From Micromonospora kangleipakensis (GTDB lineage: Bacteria > Actinomycetota > Actinomycetes > Mycobacteriales > Micromonosporaceae), in contig NZ_SHLD01000001.1 in NCBI RefSeq assembly GCF_004217615.1, positions 7,006,001-7,070,000 of the forward strand: a DNA stretch of 64,000 nucleotides, in the 5' to 3' direction. Positions 51,001 to 58,881 of the stretch are shown here, piece after piece; within the stretch, counting starts at the first letter, position 1; each line of letters begins with the position of its first letter. Position numbers and translations under genes: made by a program. The notes below the pieces were generated by a model. The model was not told the DNA's origin. It ran no database searches and saw only the letters and a list, made by a program, of their open reading frames with translations.

Positions 51001-51683
51001 TTCTCCCCCAGCCGGGCGAGCTCGACCGGGCCGACGCCGCGCTCGGCGGCGCGCATCAGCAGGTCGCGGAGCTGGGCGGCGAACGCCCGGGTGCGCAGGG
51101 CGGGGCGCAGGTCCGCCGGCCAGCCGACCGGGTCGTCCTCGGGCTCCTCGCCGACCACGTCCAGCAGCTCGCGGATGATCAGATCCTGCTCGGGGCCGGT
51201 GAGCAGCCGGGGCGACGGCTCGCCCCGCTCGGCGGCGGCCCGGCGGAGCAGGCCGAAGGCGTACGCCGGGAAGGTCCGCACCAGCGGCTCGCGGACCACC
51301 CGGTGCCCGTCCCCGGCGATCCGCGCCTCGATCCGGTGGCGCAGATCGGTGGCGCCCCGCCGGCCGAAGGTGAGCACCAGGATGCGCTCCGGGTCGACGC
51401 CCTCGGCGACCCGGGCGGCGACCGCCTCGATCAGGGCGCTGGTCTTGCCGGTGCCCGGACCGCCGACGACGAGCATCGGCCCGTCGGTGTGCGCCACCAC
51501 CTCGGCCTGCGCCGGGTCGGCCCGTCGCGCCGCGGGGTGCGCGGCATCGCCCGCCGACCCCTCGGGCCGGCGTTCCGCCGCGGTCGTCCCTCCGGACCGA
51601 CCGTCCCCCCGCGCCACCCCGCCGGACCGCCCGTCCCCCGGGGCCGCCTCGGCGGGCCGACGCACCAGCCGGTACGCCTGCAT
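48066..51683 (-). CDS. adnA: AdnA subunit of the AdnAB helicase-nuclease
   Basis: A 1205-residue protein with an N-terminal SF1 motor (Walker A GGPGTGKT at about 74-81, VDELADTDPAQ, SAAKGLEWDLVAVAG-type motif V) and a C-terminal RecB-like nuclease (GRVDRLEVD, VIDLKTGK) with clustered cysteines for an iron-sulfur cluster (CRVCPVRTSC near the end). The N-terminal 50 residues and a middle stretch (PKPPDPKPADPTPAEP) are low-complexity linkers. Upstream of adnB on the same strand, the order of Rv3202c-Rv3201c. ATG 51683 follows GGGATGAG. Confidence 0.9.
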   Translation of the reverse strand: MQAYRLVRRPAEAAPGDGRSGGVARGDGRSGGTTAAERRPEGSAGDAAHPAARRADPAQAEVVAHTDGPMLVVGGPGTGKTSALIEAVAARVAEGVDPERILVLTFGRRGATDLRHRIEARIAGDGHRVVREPLVRTFPAYAFGLLRRAAAERGEPSPRLLTGPEQDLIIRELLDVVGEEPEDDPVGWPADLRPALRTRAFAAQLRDLLMRAAERGVGPVELARLGEKLGRADWPAAARFLREYVAVLALRDVSNRGSVAYDPAELVRAATGMLLDDPELLAAERRRLAHVYVDELADTDPAQLDLLAVIAGGGKPLVAFADPDSSTYAFRGADPAGVTTFPHRFRTASGAPAAQILLTTSYRAGPGLLAATARLGRRLRGPAAHRRLCPLPDAAPGSVEVRTFRSATSESAWLAHALREAHLLDGVPWSRMAVLVRSTGRQLPSLRRALHTAGVPTVVHGEDLPLHLQPGVAPLLLLLRCALEPERLDEESAVALLHSPLGGADPLAERRLRQGLRALALAGGDRRPSGELIVEALRDPAELAAIDRRWAAPAQAVAALLETARQAAAAPGATAEGVLWAVWRDSGLAERWAGAITRGRAATGEHETAQRWRAEAADRDLDAVLVLFDAAARFTDRLPGARTEVFLDHVLGQDLPADTLAASADRGDAVRLLTAHAAKGLEWDLVAVAGVQEGVWPDLRLRGSLLGSERLVDVLAGRADGAGTRASLVGQTSALLDEERRLFHVAVSRARHRLLVTAVASAAVGGDDHEEQPSRFLHELVATEPPATGAGPTPPGPKPPDPKPADPTPAEPGGAQPEADPAPRDGAALTVPGADGGHPGDGAALTVEGEPHDDGEADRPGALPVTLPPRGLTLSALVAELRTAVTDPAAPPGRRRAAAAELARLAAAGVPGAHPEDWWGLRGLSDDRPLVDEGEPVRVTPSAMESALRCSLRWLLERHGGSGPASAAQGVGNLVHAAAMLAEDASVDRTALLEYVAARFDAIELAARWMVGPERARAEAMVDKLLRWLAGNPRRLLAIEHEFAVRLDDPQRPVELTGRVDRLEVDADGRLVVIDLKTGKSTAVTEREVAEHPQLGAYQAAVEAGAFAEFGDEPGGAALVQLGTGAKDAKEQTQAAAGEGPEAGWATALVRRTADTMAAATFAAVANSKCRVCPVRTSCPVSGQGRQVVEPPTTRVVRSTREREE

Positions 51684-51750
51684 CAGCTCATCCCACCACG
51701 CCCGTACGACACCTCCCCCACCCCCACCTCACCCTCCCGCCTCAGCTCAC

Positions 51751-51811
51751 GTTGATCATGAAGTTGTCGCCACGACACGCCGGCATCGATGACAACAACT
51801 TCATGATCAAC
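51751..51811. repeat. 61-bp palindromic intergenic element, copy 2
   Basis: Perfect 17-base ends GTTGATCATGAAGTTGT / ACAACTTCATGATCAAC with a 27-base centre containing CGACACGCCGG. It is the reverse-oriented relative of 31785-31845 and has the same length. Located between adnA and the downstream-facing LOG gene. Confidence 0.75.
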
Positions 51812-51826
51812 GGGGACGGCGGGGCG

Positions 51827-52372
51827 TCAGATGAGGCGGGATTCGAGGATGTCGAGGGCTTCGGGGACGGACTGGGCCACCGTGAGGAGGTTGAGGCCGG
51901 CGGGCTTGAGGAAGTGCTGGTCGGCCAGGGTGTGCAGCCAGTCGAGCAGGGGGCGGTAGAAGCCGTCGGCGTCCACGAGCACCATCGGCTTGGCGTGCAT
52001 GGCGAGCGTGGCGGTGGTCCACACCTCGAACAGCTCGTCGAGGGTGCCCAGACCGCCGGGCAGGGTGATGAAGGCGTCCGACTTGTCGATCATCAGCGTC
52101 TTGCGGCTGGCCATGCCGTCGGTGACCAGCAGCTCGTCGGAGGCCAGGTCGGCGACTTCCAGGTCGACCAGGGCCTGCGGGATGACGCCGAGGGTCGGCC
52201 CGCCGGCGGCCCGCGCCCCGTCCGCCAGCGCCCCCATCATCCCGACGCAGCCACCCCCGCTGACCACGGTGTGCCCGCGCCGGGCCACCTCCGCGCCGGT
52301 CTCGGCCGCCAGGTCCAGCCAGCGCCGGTCGAGGGTGCGGGAGGACGCGCAGAACACGCAGATCGCGGCCAC
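51827..52372 (-). CDS. LOG-family (TIGR00730) nucleoside 5'-monophosphate phosphoribohydrolase
   Basis: A 181-residue Rossmann-fold protein with the LOG motif LPGGLGTLDELFE (PGGxGTxxE) and the catalytic Arg region GMASRKTLMI. Family members cleave cytokinin riboside monophosphates or other nucleotides into base and ribose 5-phosphate. GTG 52372 (AAICVFCASS) is 4 bases after the stop of the upstream paralogue, so both are one operon. The substrate here is unknown. Confidence 0.88.
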   Translation of the reverse strand: MAAICVFCASSRTLDRRWLDLAAETGAEVARRGHTVVSGGGCVGMMGALADGARAAGGPTLGVIPQALVDLEVADLASDELLVTDGMASRKTLMIDKSDAFITLPGGLGTLDELFEVWTTATLAMHAKPMVLVDADGFYRPLLDWLHTLADQHFLKPAGLNLLTVAQSVPEALDILESRLI

Positions 52373-52376
52373 CCGG

Positions 52377-53231
52377 TCAGCCCTTCCCGCCCTCGTCGGC
52401 GGCGGCCCGCTGGTCGGCCTCTTTGCGGGCGACCGCCTCCGCGCGGACCGCCTCCTGCTCGGCGGAGAGCACCGCCTCGGCCTCCACGATGTGCCGGACC
52501 GCCGCGTCGACGTCGTCGGTGAGGCAGATCAGCTCCAGGTCGGACGGGCCGATCTTGCCCTCGGCGGCCATGCTGTCGCGCAGCCAGTCGAGCAGCCCGC
52601 GCCAGTAGTCCACGCCCATCAGCACCACCGGGAAGCGGGTGACCTTGCCGGTCTGCACCAGCGTGAGCGACTCGAACAGCTCGTCCATGGTGCCGAAGCC
52701 CCCGGGCAGCACGACGAACGCCTGCGCGTACTTGACGAACATGGTCTTGCGGGCGAAGAAGTAGCGGAAGTCGATGGCCAGGTCGACCCAGTCGTTGAGC
52801 CCCTGCTCGAACGGGAGCTCGATGCCGAGCCCGACGGAGAGGCCGCCCGCCTCGCTGGCCCCCCGGTTGGCCGCCTCCATCACGCCCGGGCCGCCGCCGG
52901 TGATCACCGCGTACCCGGCCCGGGCCAGGGCGCCGCCCAGCTCCTCGGCCATCCGGCACTCCGGGCTCTCCGGCATGCTGCGGGCCGAGCCGAAGACGCT
53001 GACCGCGGGTGGCAGGTCGGCGAGGGTGTCGAAGCCCTCGACGAACTCCGACAGGATGCGCAGCGCCCGCCAGGCGTCCTTGGTCTTCCAGTCGCCGCGC
53101 CCCCGGGAGTCGAGCAGCCGCTGGTCGGCGGTGCTGGTCGGGATGGCGCCGCGGCGCAGCGTGACGGCGCCCCGGTGCCGCTCCCGTCCCCGGTCCGGGC
53201 CGGGCTGCTGCCGCCCGTTGCTCTGGCTCAT
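52377..53231 (-). CDS. LOG-family (TIGR00730) protein, longer paralogue
   Basis: A 284-residue LOG-fold protein with LPGGFGTMDELFE and FFARKTMFVKYAQ, plus an N-terminal 70-residue and a C-terminal 40-residue extension (the latter Ala/Glu-rich helix). It belongs to the longer TIGR00730 subgroup found in actinomycetes. ATG 53231 is chosen; the upstream frame to 53309 adds non-conserved sequence. Forms a two-gene unit with the shorter LOG gene. Confidence 0.87.
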   Translation of the reverse strand: MSQSNGRQQPGPDRGRERHRGAVTLRRGAIPTSTADQRLLDSRGRGDWKTKDAWRALRILSEFVEGFDTLADLPPAVSVFGSARSMPESPECRMAEELGGALARAGYAVITGGGPGVMEAANRGASEAGGLSVGLGIELPFEQGLNDWVDLAIDFRYFFARKTMFVKYAQAFVVLPGGFGTMDELFESLTLVQTGKVTRFPVVLMGVDYWRGLLDWLRDSMAAEGKIGPSDLELICLTDDVDAAVRHIVEAEAVLSAEQEAVRAEAVARKEADQRAAADEGGKG

Positions 53232-53386
53232 GGGAGCCACCGTAGTGGAGCCGGGGCGGCCGGGTGTGCGGGCCGGCGAGCCGGGGAAATAGTTCGCGAT
53301 CTTGGGCAACTAATTCTGTCGCTCGTACGTCTTACTATTCACATACCGGGTATGCCCCGGCGCGCGCCTTCGGGGGAGGAGCCAGC

Positions 53387-53554
53387 GTGATCAGTAACAG
53401 CGAGATGATCCGGATCCGGCGACAGATGCAGCGGCGGATCCGGGACGTGGTGGCCGAGCGCCGCCGCGCCCGCCAGTTGGAGGCCCACGACCTCACCGGT
53501 GACCCGGCCGAGCCCCGCCCCGCGGCGGACCAGTCCCTCACCCCGGCCGGCTGA
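53387..53554 (+). CDS. Small basic helical protein
   Basis: A 55-residue protein; residues 4-35 are an Arg-rich amphipathic helix (MIRIRRQMQRRIRDVVAERR). GGGGGAGGAG lies just before GTG 53387, a very strong ribosome binding site. No family recognised; nucleic acid or membrane contact is possible. A palindromic element follows and may terminate it. Confidence 0.6.
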   Translation: MISNSEMIRIRRQMQRRIRDVVAERRRARQLEAHDLTGDPAEPRPAADQSLTPAG

Positions 53555-53569
53555 CCGGTCGACACACGT

Positions 53570-53626
53570 CGATCAAGAGGTTTGCGTCACCCGGACCGGG
53601 ATCCGGTGACGCAAACCTCTTGATCG
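53570..53626. repeat. 57-bp palindromic intergenic element with TTTT tail
   Basis: Perfect 22-base inverted repeats (53570-53591 with 53605-53626), beginning CGATCAAGAGGTTTGCGTC, loop of 13 bases, followed by TTTT on the plus strand. The outer ends (GATCA then GAGGTT) resemble those of the 61-bp elements. Lies between two convergent genes and may act as a bidirectional terminator. Confidence 0.75.
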
Positions 53627-53639
53627 TTTTCGGCGCCGG

Positions 53640-54713
53640 TCAGGCGGGGGCCAGCCAGCGGTGCAGGGTCGCCGCGCCGTCGCGGATCTTGGTGAGCTCG
53701 ACGTGCTCGTCCTTGTGGTGGGCCAGGTTCGGGTCGCCCGGGCCGAAGTTCAGCGCCGGGATCCCCATCGCCGCGAACCGGGCCACGTCCGTCCAGCCCA
53801 GCTTGCCGATCGGGGCCGCGCCCACCGCGGCCAGGAACTCCTGCGCCGGCGGCGCGTCCAGGCCGGGGGCCGCGCCCGCCGCCGCGTCCGTCACCTCGAG
53901 GTCGAAGCCGGCGAAGACCTCCCGCAGGTGCGCCTCGGCGGCCGCCGGGTCGCGGTCCGGGGCGTACCGGTAGTTGATCTCGATCTCGCACCGGTCCGGG
54001 ATGACGTTGCCGGCCACCCCGCCGGCGATCCGGACCGCGTTCAGGCCCTCCCGGTAGTCACAGCCGTCGATGGTGACCCGCCGCGCCTCGTACGACCGCA
54101 GCCGGTTCAGCACCTCGCCCGCACCGTGGATGGCGTTCACCCCGTGCCAGGACCGCGCCGCGTGGGCCCGCTCGCCGTGCGTGGTGACGATCGCCCGCAT
54201 GGTGCCCTGGCACCCGGCCTCGACGATCCCGTACGTCGGCTCGAGCAGCACCGCGAAGTCCGCCTGGAGCCACTCCGGGTGCGCCTCGGCGACCAGGGTG
54301 AGCCCGTTGTACTTCGACTCGATCTCCTCGGCCTCGTAGAAGAAGTACGTCACGTCGTAGCGCGGGTCCGGCAGGGTCACCGCGAGGTGCAGCGCGAACG
54401 CCACCCCGGACTTCATGTCGGAGGTGCCGCAGCCGTACATCAGGTCGCCGCGCATGGTGGACGGGAAGTTGTCGTTGAGCGGCACGGTGTCCAGGTGGCC
54501 GGCGAGCACCACCCGCTGCGCCCGGCCCAGGTCGGTACGCGCCATCACCGTGTTGCCGTGCCGGAACGTGGTCAGGTGCGGCGCCTCGCGCAGCACCTCC
54601 TCCACGCAGTCGGCGATCGCCTTCTCGTTGAGGGAGACGGACTCTATGTCGACCAGGGCGCGCGTCAGCGCCACCGGATCAGCCAAGACCTCGGGGGTCA
54701 ACGGGTTCTCCAT
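53640..54713 (-). CDS. dapE: Succinyl-diaminopimelate desuccinylase
   Basis: A 357-residue M20 metallohydrolase of lysine and diaminopimelate synthesis. HLDTV (73-77) and [10 protein letters not shown] provide metal ligands, [13 protein letters not shown] holds the catalytic Glu, and HHKDEHVE closes the active site. Actinomycete DapE has this short form. ATG 54713 is 24 bases from the divergent dapD start; no ribosome binding site is visible but TACCGT lies 8 bases upstream, suggesting a leaderless mRNA. Confidence 0.93.
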   Translation of the reverse strand: MENPLTPEVLADPVALTRALVDIESVSLNEKAIADCVEEVLREAPHLTTFRHGNTVMARTDLGRAQRVVLAGHLDTVPLNDNFPSTMRGDLMYGCGTSDMKSGVAFALHLAVTLPDPRYDVTYFFYEAEEIESKYNGLTLVAEAHPEWLQADFAVLLEPTYGIVEAGCQGTMRAIVTTHGERAHAARSWHGVNAIHGAGEVLNRLRSYEARRVTIDGCDYREGLNAVRIAGGVAGNVIPDRCEIEINYRYAPDRDPAAAEAHLREVFAGFDLEVTDAAAGAAPGLDAPPAQEFLAAVGAAPIGKLGWTDVARFAAMGIPALNFGPGDPNLAHHKDEHVELTKIRDGAATLHRWLAPA

Positions 54714-54720
54714 GCTGGGC

Positions 54721-54730
54721 ACGGTACCGT
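54721..54730. promoter_or_regulatory. Palindromic -10 region shared by dapE and dapD
   Basis: ACGGTACCGT is a perfect palindrome, so TACCGT (TANNNT) can be read on both strands. On the plus strand it ends 7 bases before GTG 54738, on the minus strand 7 bases before ATG 54713. This is the spacing of leaderless genes in actinobacteria. No clear -35 is seen on either side. Confidence 0.5.
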
Positions 54731-54737
54731 CAAAATC

Positions 54738-55697
54738 GTGACCAACGCACAGTCTGCCTGGGGCATCGGCCTCGCCACCGTGACCGCTGACGACCAGGTG
54801 CTCGACACCTGGTACCCGACCGGCAAGCTGGGCCTCGGCGAGCTGCCGCTGGTCCCCGGGGAGGACCAGGCCGACGTGCTGGACCTGCCACCGGGCGCGG
54901 TCGGCGAGCGGGCGCTGCCCGGTCTGCGTACGGCCCAGGTGGTGACGGTGATCGGGTCGCTGGACGACCCGATCAAGGACGCCGCCGACGCGTACCTCCG
55001 GCTGCACCTGCTCTCCCACCGCCTGGCGCGGCCCAACGAGCTGAACCTCGACGGCATCTTCGGCAAGCTGGCGAACGTGGCCTGGACCTCGGCCGGGCCG
55101 TGCCCGCCGGAGCGGGTGGACGAGCTGCGCGTGATCGAGCGGGGCGCCGGCCGCCACCTGGCCGTGTACGGGCTGGACAAGTTCCCCCGGATGACCGACT
55201 ACGTGGTCCCCTCCGGCGTGCGGATCGCCGACGCGGACCGGGTCCGGCTCGGCGCGCACCTGGCCGCCGGGACCACTGTGATGCACGAGGGCTTCGTCAA
55301 CTTCAACGCCGGGACGCTGGGCACCTCGATGGTGGAGGGGCGGATCGTGCAGGGCGTGCTGGTCGGCGACGGCTCCGACATCGGCGGCGGCGCCTCGATC
55401 ATGGGCACCCTCTCCGGCGGCGGCACCGAGAAGGTGCGCATCGGCGAGCGGAGCCTGGTCGGCGCGAACGCCGGAGTCGGCATCTCCCTCGGCGACGACT
55501 GCGTGGTCGAGGCGGGCTGCTACATCACCGCCGCGTCGAAGATCACCCTGCCGGACGGCCGGGTGGTGAAGGCCCGCGAGCTCTCCGGCGTGGACGGGCT
55601 GCTCTTCTGGCGCAACTCGGTCACCGGCGCGCTGGAGGCGAAGCAGCGCAGCGGCCGGGGCATCGAGCTGAACGCCGCCCTGCACGCCAACGACTGA
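54738..55697 (+). CDS. dapD: Tetrahydrodipicolinate N-succinyltransferase
   Basis: A 319-residue left-handed beta-helix acyltransferase of the succinylase branch of lysine synthesis. Residues 170-280 show hexapeptide-type repeats ([53 protein letters not shown]). It is the actinobacterial DapD type. GTG 54738 lacks a ribosome binding site and follows TACCGT at leaderless spacing. The next step enzyme dapC is also in this window and dapE is divergent. Confidence 0.93.
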   Translation: MTNAQSAWGIGLATVTADDQVLDTWYPTGKLGLGELPLVPGEDQADVLDLPPGAVGERALPGLRTAQVVTVIGSLDDPIKDAADAYLRLHLLSHRLARPNELNLDGIFGKLANVAWTSAGPCPPERVDELRVIERGAGRHLAVYGLDKFPRMTDYVVPSGVRIADADRVRLGAHLAAGTTVMHEGFVNFNAGTLGTSMVEGRIVQGVLVGDGSDIGGGASIMGTLSGGGTEKVRIGERSLVGANAGVGISLGDDCVVEAGCYITAASKITLPDGRVVKARELSGVDGLLFWRNSVTGALEAKQRSGRGIELNAALHAND

Positions 55698-55704
55698 GCC
55701 GATC

Positions 55705-55734
55705 CGGGGGCCGGGGCGACCACCCCGGCCCCCG
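55705..55734 (+). terminator. Terminator of dapD
   Basis: Twelve-base perfect stem CGGGGGCCGGGG / CCCCGGCCCCCG with loop CGACCA, 7 bases after the stop. Another small perfect dyad (CGCCTAC / GTAGGCG, 55764-55780) follows and could be an operator of the next gene. Confidence 0.8.
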
Positions 55735-55844
55735 GCCACGGCCGCCGGCCCGGCCGTCCGAGTCGCCTACCGGGTAGGCGGAGTGACGCCACGAGGATGG
55801 CCGTCCGGGTACGAATTGACGGGCGGCCCAGGCATGATCACCCG

Positions 55845-56402
55845 GTGAGCTCCATGAGGGAACGCATGCTCGCCGGCGAGGCGTACATCGCCGACGACCC
55901 CGAGATCATCGCCGACCTGGACCGGGCCGCCCGGCTGACCGAACGCTTCAACACCAGCCCGGCGGAGGACCCGGAAAGCCGGCTCGCGGCGCTGCGAGAA
56001 CTCCTCGGCTCGCTCGGCGAGGAGGCCTGGGTCCGGCCACCCTTCCACTGCGACTACGGCTGGCAGACCCACATCGGCCCGCGGAGCTTCGTCAACTTCA
56101 ACGCGGTCTTCCTCGACGTCGCCCGGATCACCATCGGCGCCGACGTCCAGATCGGACCGAACGTCCAACTCCTCACCGCCACCCACCCGGTCGAGGCGGA
56201 GCCGCGCCGGGCCAAGTGGGAGGCGGCCGAGCCGATCACCATCGGGGACAACGTCTGGCTCGGCGGCGGGGTCATCGTCCTCGCCGGAGTCACCATCGGC
56301 GAGAACACGGTGGTCGGCGCGGGAGCCGTCGTGACGAAGGACCTCCCGGCCAACGTGGTCGCGCTCGGTAACCCCGCCCGGGTGGTACGCGAACTCGCCT
56401 GA
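55845..56402 (+). CDS. Maltose/galactoside-type O-acetyltransferase
   Basis: A 185-residue hexapeptide acetyltransferase: N-terminal Mac domain (MRERMLAGEAYIADDPEI) and a left-handed beta-helix with the catalytic His in LLTATHPVEAEPRR and the loop GDNVWLGGGVIVLAGVTIG. It transfers acetyl from acetyl-CoA to a sugar; substrate unknown. GTG 55845 or ATG 55854 may start it. Not functionally linked to dapD as far as can be seen. Confidence 0.88.
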   Translation: MSSMRERMLAGEAYIADDPEIIADLDRAARLTERFNTSPAEDPESRLAALRELLGSLGEEAWVRPPFHCDYGWQTHIGPRSFVNFNAVFLDVARITIGADVQIGPNVQLLTATHPVEAEPRRAKWEAAEPITIGDNVWLGGGVIVLAGVTIGENTVVGAGAVVTKDLPANVVALGNPARVVRELA

Positions 56403-56471
56403 CGCATCCCACCCGCGAAAACAGGCCGAACGGGGGTGGCTCGACGACGGGAACTCCGCCGTGCGGTGCCG

Positions 56472-57119
56472 TCACCCGGGCGGGGGCTCGGCCAGCCGCA
56501 CCACCAGGTCGGCGTGGGCGGCGGTGCCGGACACCACGGCCGCGTTGGCCTCGTCGCTGCCGAGCGCCCAGGCCCGGGCCTGCTCCGGCGACTTCCCGTA
56601 CGCCTCGTGCCGGGCGGTGAGCCGGCGCAGCCGCAGCTCGGCGTCGAGATCGAGGAACCAGATCTCGTGCAGCAGGGTCCGGACCTCCTCCCACGGCTCG
56701 TCCCGCAGCAGGAGGTAGTTCCCCTCGGTCACCACCAGCCGGACCTCGGGCGGCACCTCGATCGCCCCGGCGACCGGCTCCTCCAGATCCCGGCGGAACG
56801 CCGGCGCCCAGACCGAGGTCGGCTCCAGCCGACGCAGGCGGCGCAGCACCGAGACGAATCCGTTGACGTCGAAGGTGTCCGGTGCGCCCTTGCGCTCCTG
56901 CCGGCCGAGCCGGACCAGCTCGGACTGGGCGAGGTGGAAGCCGTCCATCGGCACCAGCCGGGCGGCCGGCCCGACCGCCGCGACGAGCCGCTCGGCCAGC
57001 GTGGACTTGCCCGCCCCGGGCGCGCCGGCGATGCCGAGCAGCTGCCGCGGACCGGCGTCGGCGAGGGCCCGCGCCCGGGCGGCCAGCTCGTCGAAGGGCA
57101 GGACCTGCGCCGGAGGCAT
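56472..57119 (-). CDS. Nucleoside/uridine kinase-like P-loop protein
   Basis: A 215-residue kinase of the uridine kinase/pantothenate kinase-like group with Walker A GAPGAGKST (about 31-39), MDGFHLAQSEL and VTEGNYLLL. It would phosphorylate a small metabolite such as a nucleoside or sugar. ATG 57119 shares one base with the stop of the SIMPL gene, so both are co-translated. Confidence 0.8.
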   Translation of the reverse strand: MPPAQVLPFDELAARARALADAGPRQLLGIAGAPGAGKSTLAERLVAAVGPAARLVPMDGFHLAQSELVRLGRQERKGAPDTFDVNGFVSVLRRLRRLEPTSVWAPAFRRDLEEPVAGAIEVPPEVRLVVTEGNYLLLRDEPWEEVRTLLHEIWFLDLDAELRLRRLTARHEAYGKSPEQARAWALGSDEANAAVVSGTAAHADLVVRLAEPPPG

Positions 57120-57772
57120 CAGCCGAGCACCGGCTCGCTGATGGTGAAGCGCGCCTCCACCGCGGCCTGCACCGTCTGCGGGCGCGGGTCGAGCTCCAGC
57201 TCCGGCGCGCCGCCGGCAGCCGGCCCGCCGGCACCCTTGCCGAACGCGGAGCGGGCCAGCATCGGCTGGGCACCCGTACCGGTGTCGGCGAGCTCCAGCA
57301 GGGCGGTCACCCGGGCGCCGAGCGCCTCCGCGTACTCCCGGGCGCGGGCCAGGGCGTCCGCGATCGCGGCCCGCCGGGCCTCCCGGTACGCGGGGCTGTC
57401 CGGCCGCAGCGACCACCACGGGCCGGACACCTCGACCTGGTCCTGGTCGGCCAGCCGCAGCATCAGCTCGCCGAGCGCGGTGAAGTCGGTGACGGTGACG
57501 GTGGTGCCCACCGTGCCGTGGTACGCCACCACCCGCTCGCCCGAGCGCTTCGTCTCGGGCCAGACCCGCAGCTGACCGGTCTCCCGCCGCTCGATGGCCG
57601 GGCCGGCGGAGTCGAGCAGCACCCGGACCGCGGCGGCCCGCTCGGCCAGCCGGGTCAACGTGGTCTCCCGGTCCCGGTCCCGGGCGGTCGCGGTCACCGT
57701 GAACTCGGCCAGCTCGGGGGCGACCTCCCGGTACGCCTCGCCGCGTACCGCCACGACCGGTGCGTCCGCCAT
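57119..57772 (-). CDS. SIMPL-domain (DUF541) protein
   Basis: A 217-residue protein of the SIMPL/DUF541 family: VRGEAYREVAPELAEFTVTATARD at the start, ARRAAIADALARAREYAEALG in the middle and ARFTI at the end. No signal peptide is visible, unlike many family members, so it may be cytoplasmic. Function unknown. GGTGAGG precedes ATG 57772. Upstream of the kinase gene in one operon. Confidence 0.82.
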   Translation of the reverse strand: MADAPVVAVRGEAYREVAPELAEFTVTATARDRDRETTLTRLAERAAAVRVLLDSAGPAIERRETGQLRVWPETKRSGERVVAYHGTVGTTVTVTDFTALGELMLRLADQDQVEVSGPWWSLRPDSPAYREARRAAIADALARAREYAEALGARVTALLELADTGTGAQPMLARSAFGKGAGGPAAGGAPELELDPRPQTVQAAVEARFTISEPVLG

Positions 57773-57824
57773 GCACCTCACCCTAGCCGCGCGCCGATCC
57801 GAGCGCGGCGGCGCGGGTCGCGGT

Positions 57825-58862
57825 TCAGCCGGCCGACGCCGGTAGGTGGGCGGTGTAGACGACGGCCCCGGCCTCGACCCGGCACTCCGTCAGGTGGCCC
57901 CCGGCCGCGCCCAGTCCCCGCAGGTAGGCCAGCTCCCCGGCGTGGTCGACCGCGGCCGGGAATTCCCGCCGGTGGGCGGTGAAGGCCCGACCCCGCACCG
58001 CGGCGCGGACGGTCCGGCCCTCGTCGAGCAGGGCGGTCAGGGTGGCCCGGTCACCGGCCCGCACCGCGTCGGCCAGCTCGTCGAGGACGGCGCGGACCGC
58101 GTCCAGCCCGGTCAGCGCCGGTCCCCGGTTGGCGAGCAGCATGTTCGCGGTCCGGTCGGGCGGGCCGCCGGCCACCCGGGTTCCGTCGGCGAAGCTGCCC
58201 GCGGCGAGGGCGAGCACCGCCTCGCGCAGCGCGGACCGGTGCACCGCCCCGGCCAGCGCGCCGGCCAGCAGGTGCGGCACGTGCGAGGAGAGGGCCGCGA
58301 CCACGTCGTGCTCCGCCGCGGACATGGGCACGACCCGGGCCCGGAAGACGTCGATGACCAGCGCGGCGAGCCGCCGGAACGCGGCCATCCCCGACCCGGT
58401 CGGGCAGAGCACCCAGGCCGCCCCGTCGAGCAGCGCCGGGGTGGCGGAGGCGAGACCGGCGCGGTCGGCGCCGGCCATCGGATGACCGGGGACGAACCGG
58501 TGCCCCAGCCCCTGCGCCATGGCGGCCACGGCCACCTCCGCCTTGGTGCTGCCCACGTCGGTGAGGACGCAGTGCTCGTCGGTGGCGGCGGCGACCCGGG
58601 ACAGCGTCCCCGGCAGGCTGGGCAGCGGGCCGCAGAGGAACACCACGTCCCGGCCGGCGACCGCCTGCTCCAGGGTGTCCGGGCAGACGACGCCCTGCTC
58701 GTGGGCGTACCGGCGGGTGGCCGGGTCCGGGTCCCATCCGACGACGTCGAGCCCGGCCGCGCGCAGCCGCAGCAGCACCGACCCGCCGATCAGTCCGGTA
58801 CCGACCACCGCGGCCGTACGCTCGCCGAGGACCGGACGCGGATCGGTCACCCCGTCAGTCAT
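57825..58862 (-). CDS. tyrA: Prephenate dehydrogenase
   Basis: A 345-residue TyrA: NAD-binding VVGTGLIGGS (about 19-28), VLTDVGSTKAEV, GHPMAGADRAGLASA with the catalytic His. It converts prephenate to 4-hydroxyphenylpyruvate (or arogenate to tyrosine). ATG 58862 is 19 bases after the dapC stop, on the same strand, so tyrA may be expressed with dapC and fdxA. Length is normal. Confidence 0.9.
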   Translation of the reverse strand: MTDGVTDPRPVLGERTAAVVGTGLIGGSVLLRLRAAGLDVVGWDPDPATRRYAHEQGVVCPDTLEQAVAGRDVVFLCGPLPSLPGTLSRVAAATDEHCVLTDVGSTKAEVAVAAMAQGLGHRFVPGHPMAGADRAGLASATPALLDGAAWVLCPTGSGMAAFRRLAALVIDVFRARVVPMSAAEHDVVAALSSHVPHLLAGALAGAVHRSALREAVLALAAGSFADGTRVAGGPPDRTANMLLANRGPALTGLDAVRAVLDELADAVRAGDRATLTALLDEGRTVRAAVRGRAFTAHRREFPAAVDHAGELAYLRGLGAAGGHLTECRVEAGAVVYTAHLPASAG

Positions 58863-58881
58863 CGCGGCGGCAGTCCCGGGG

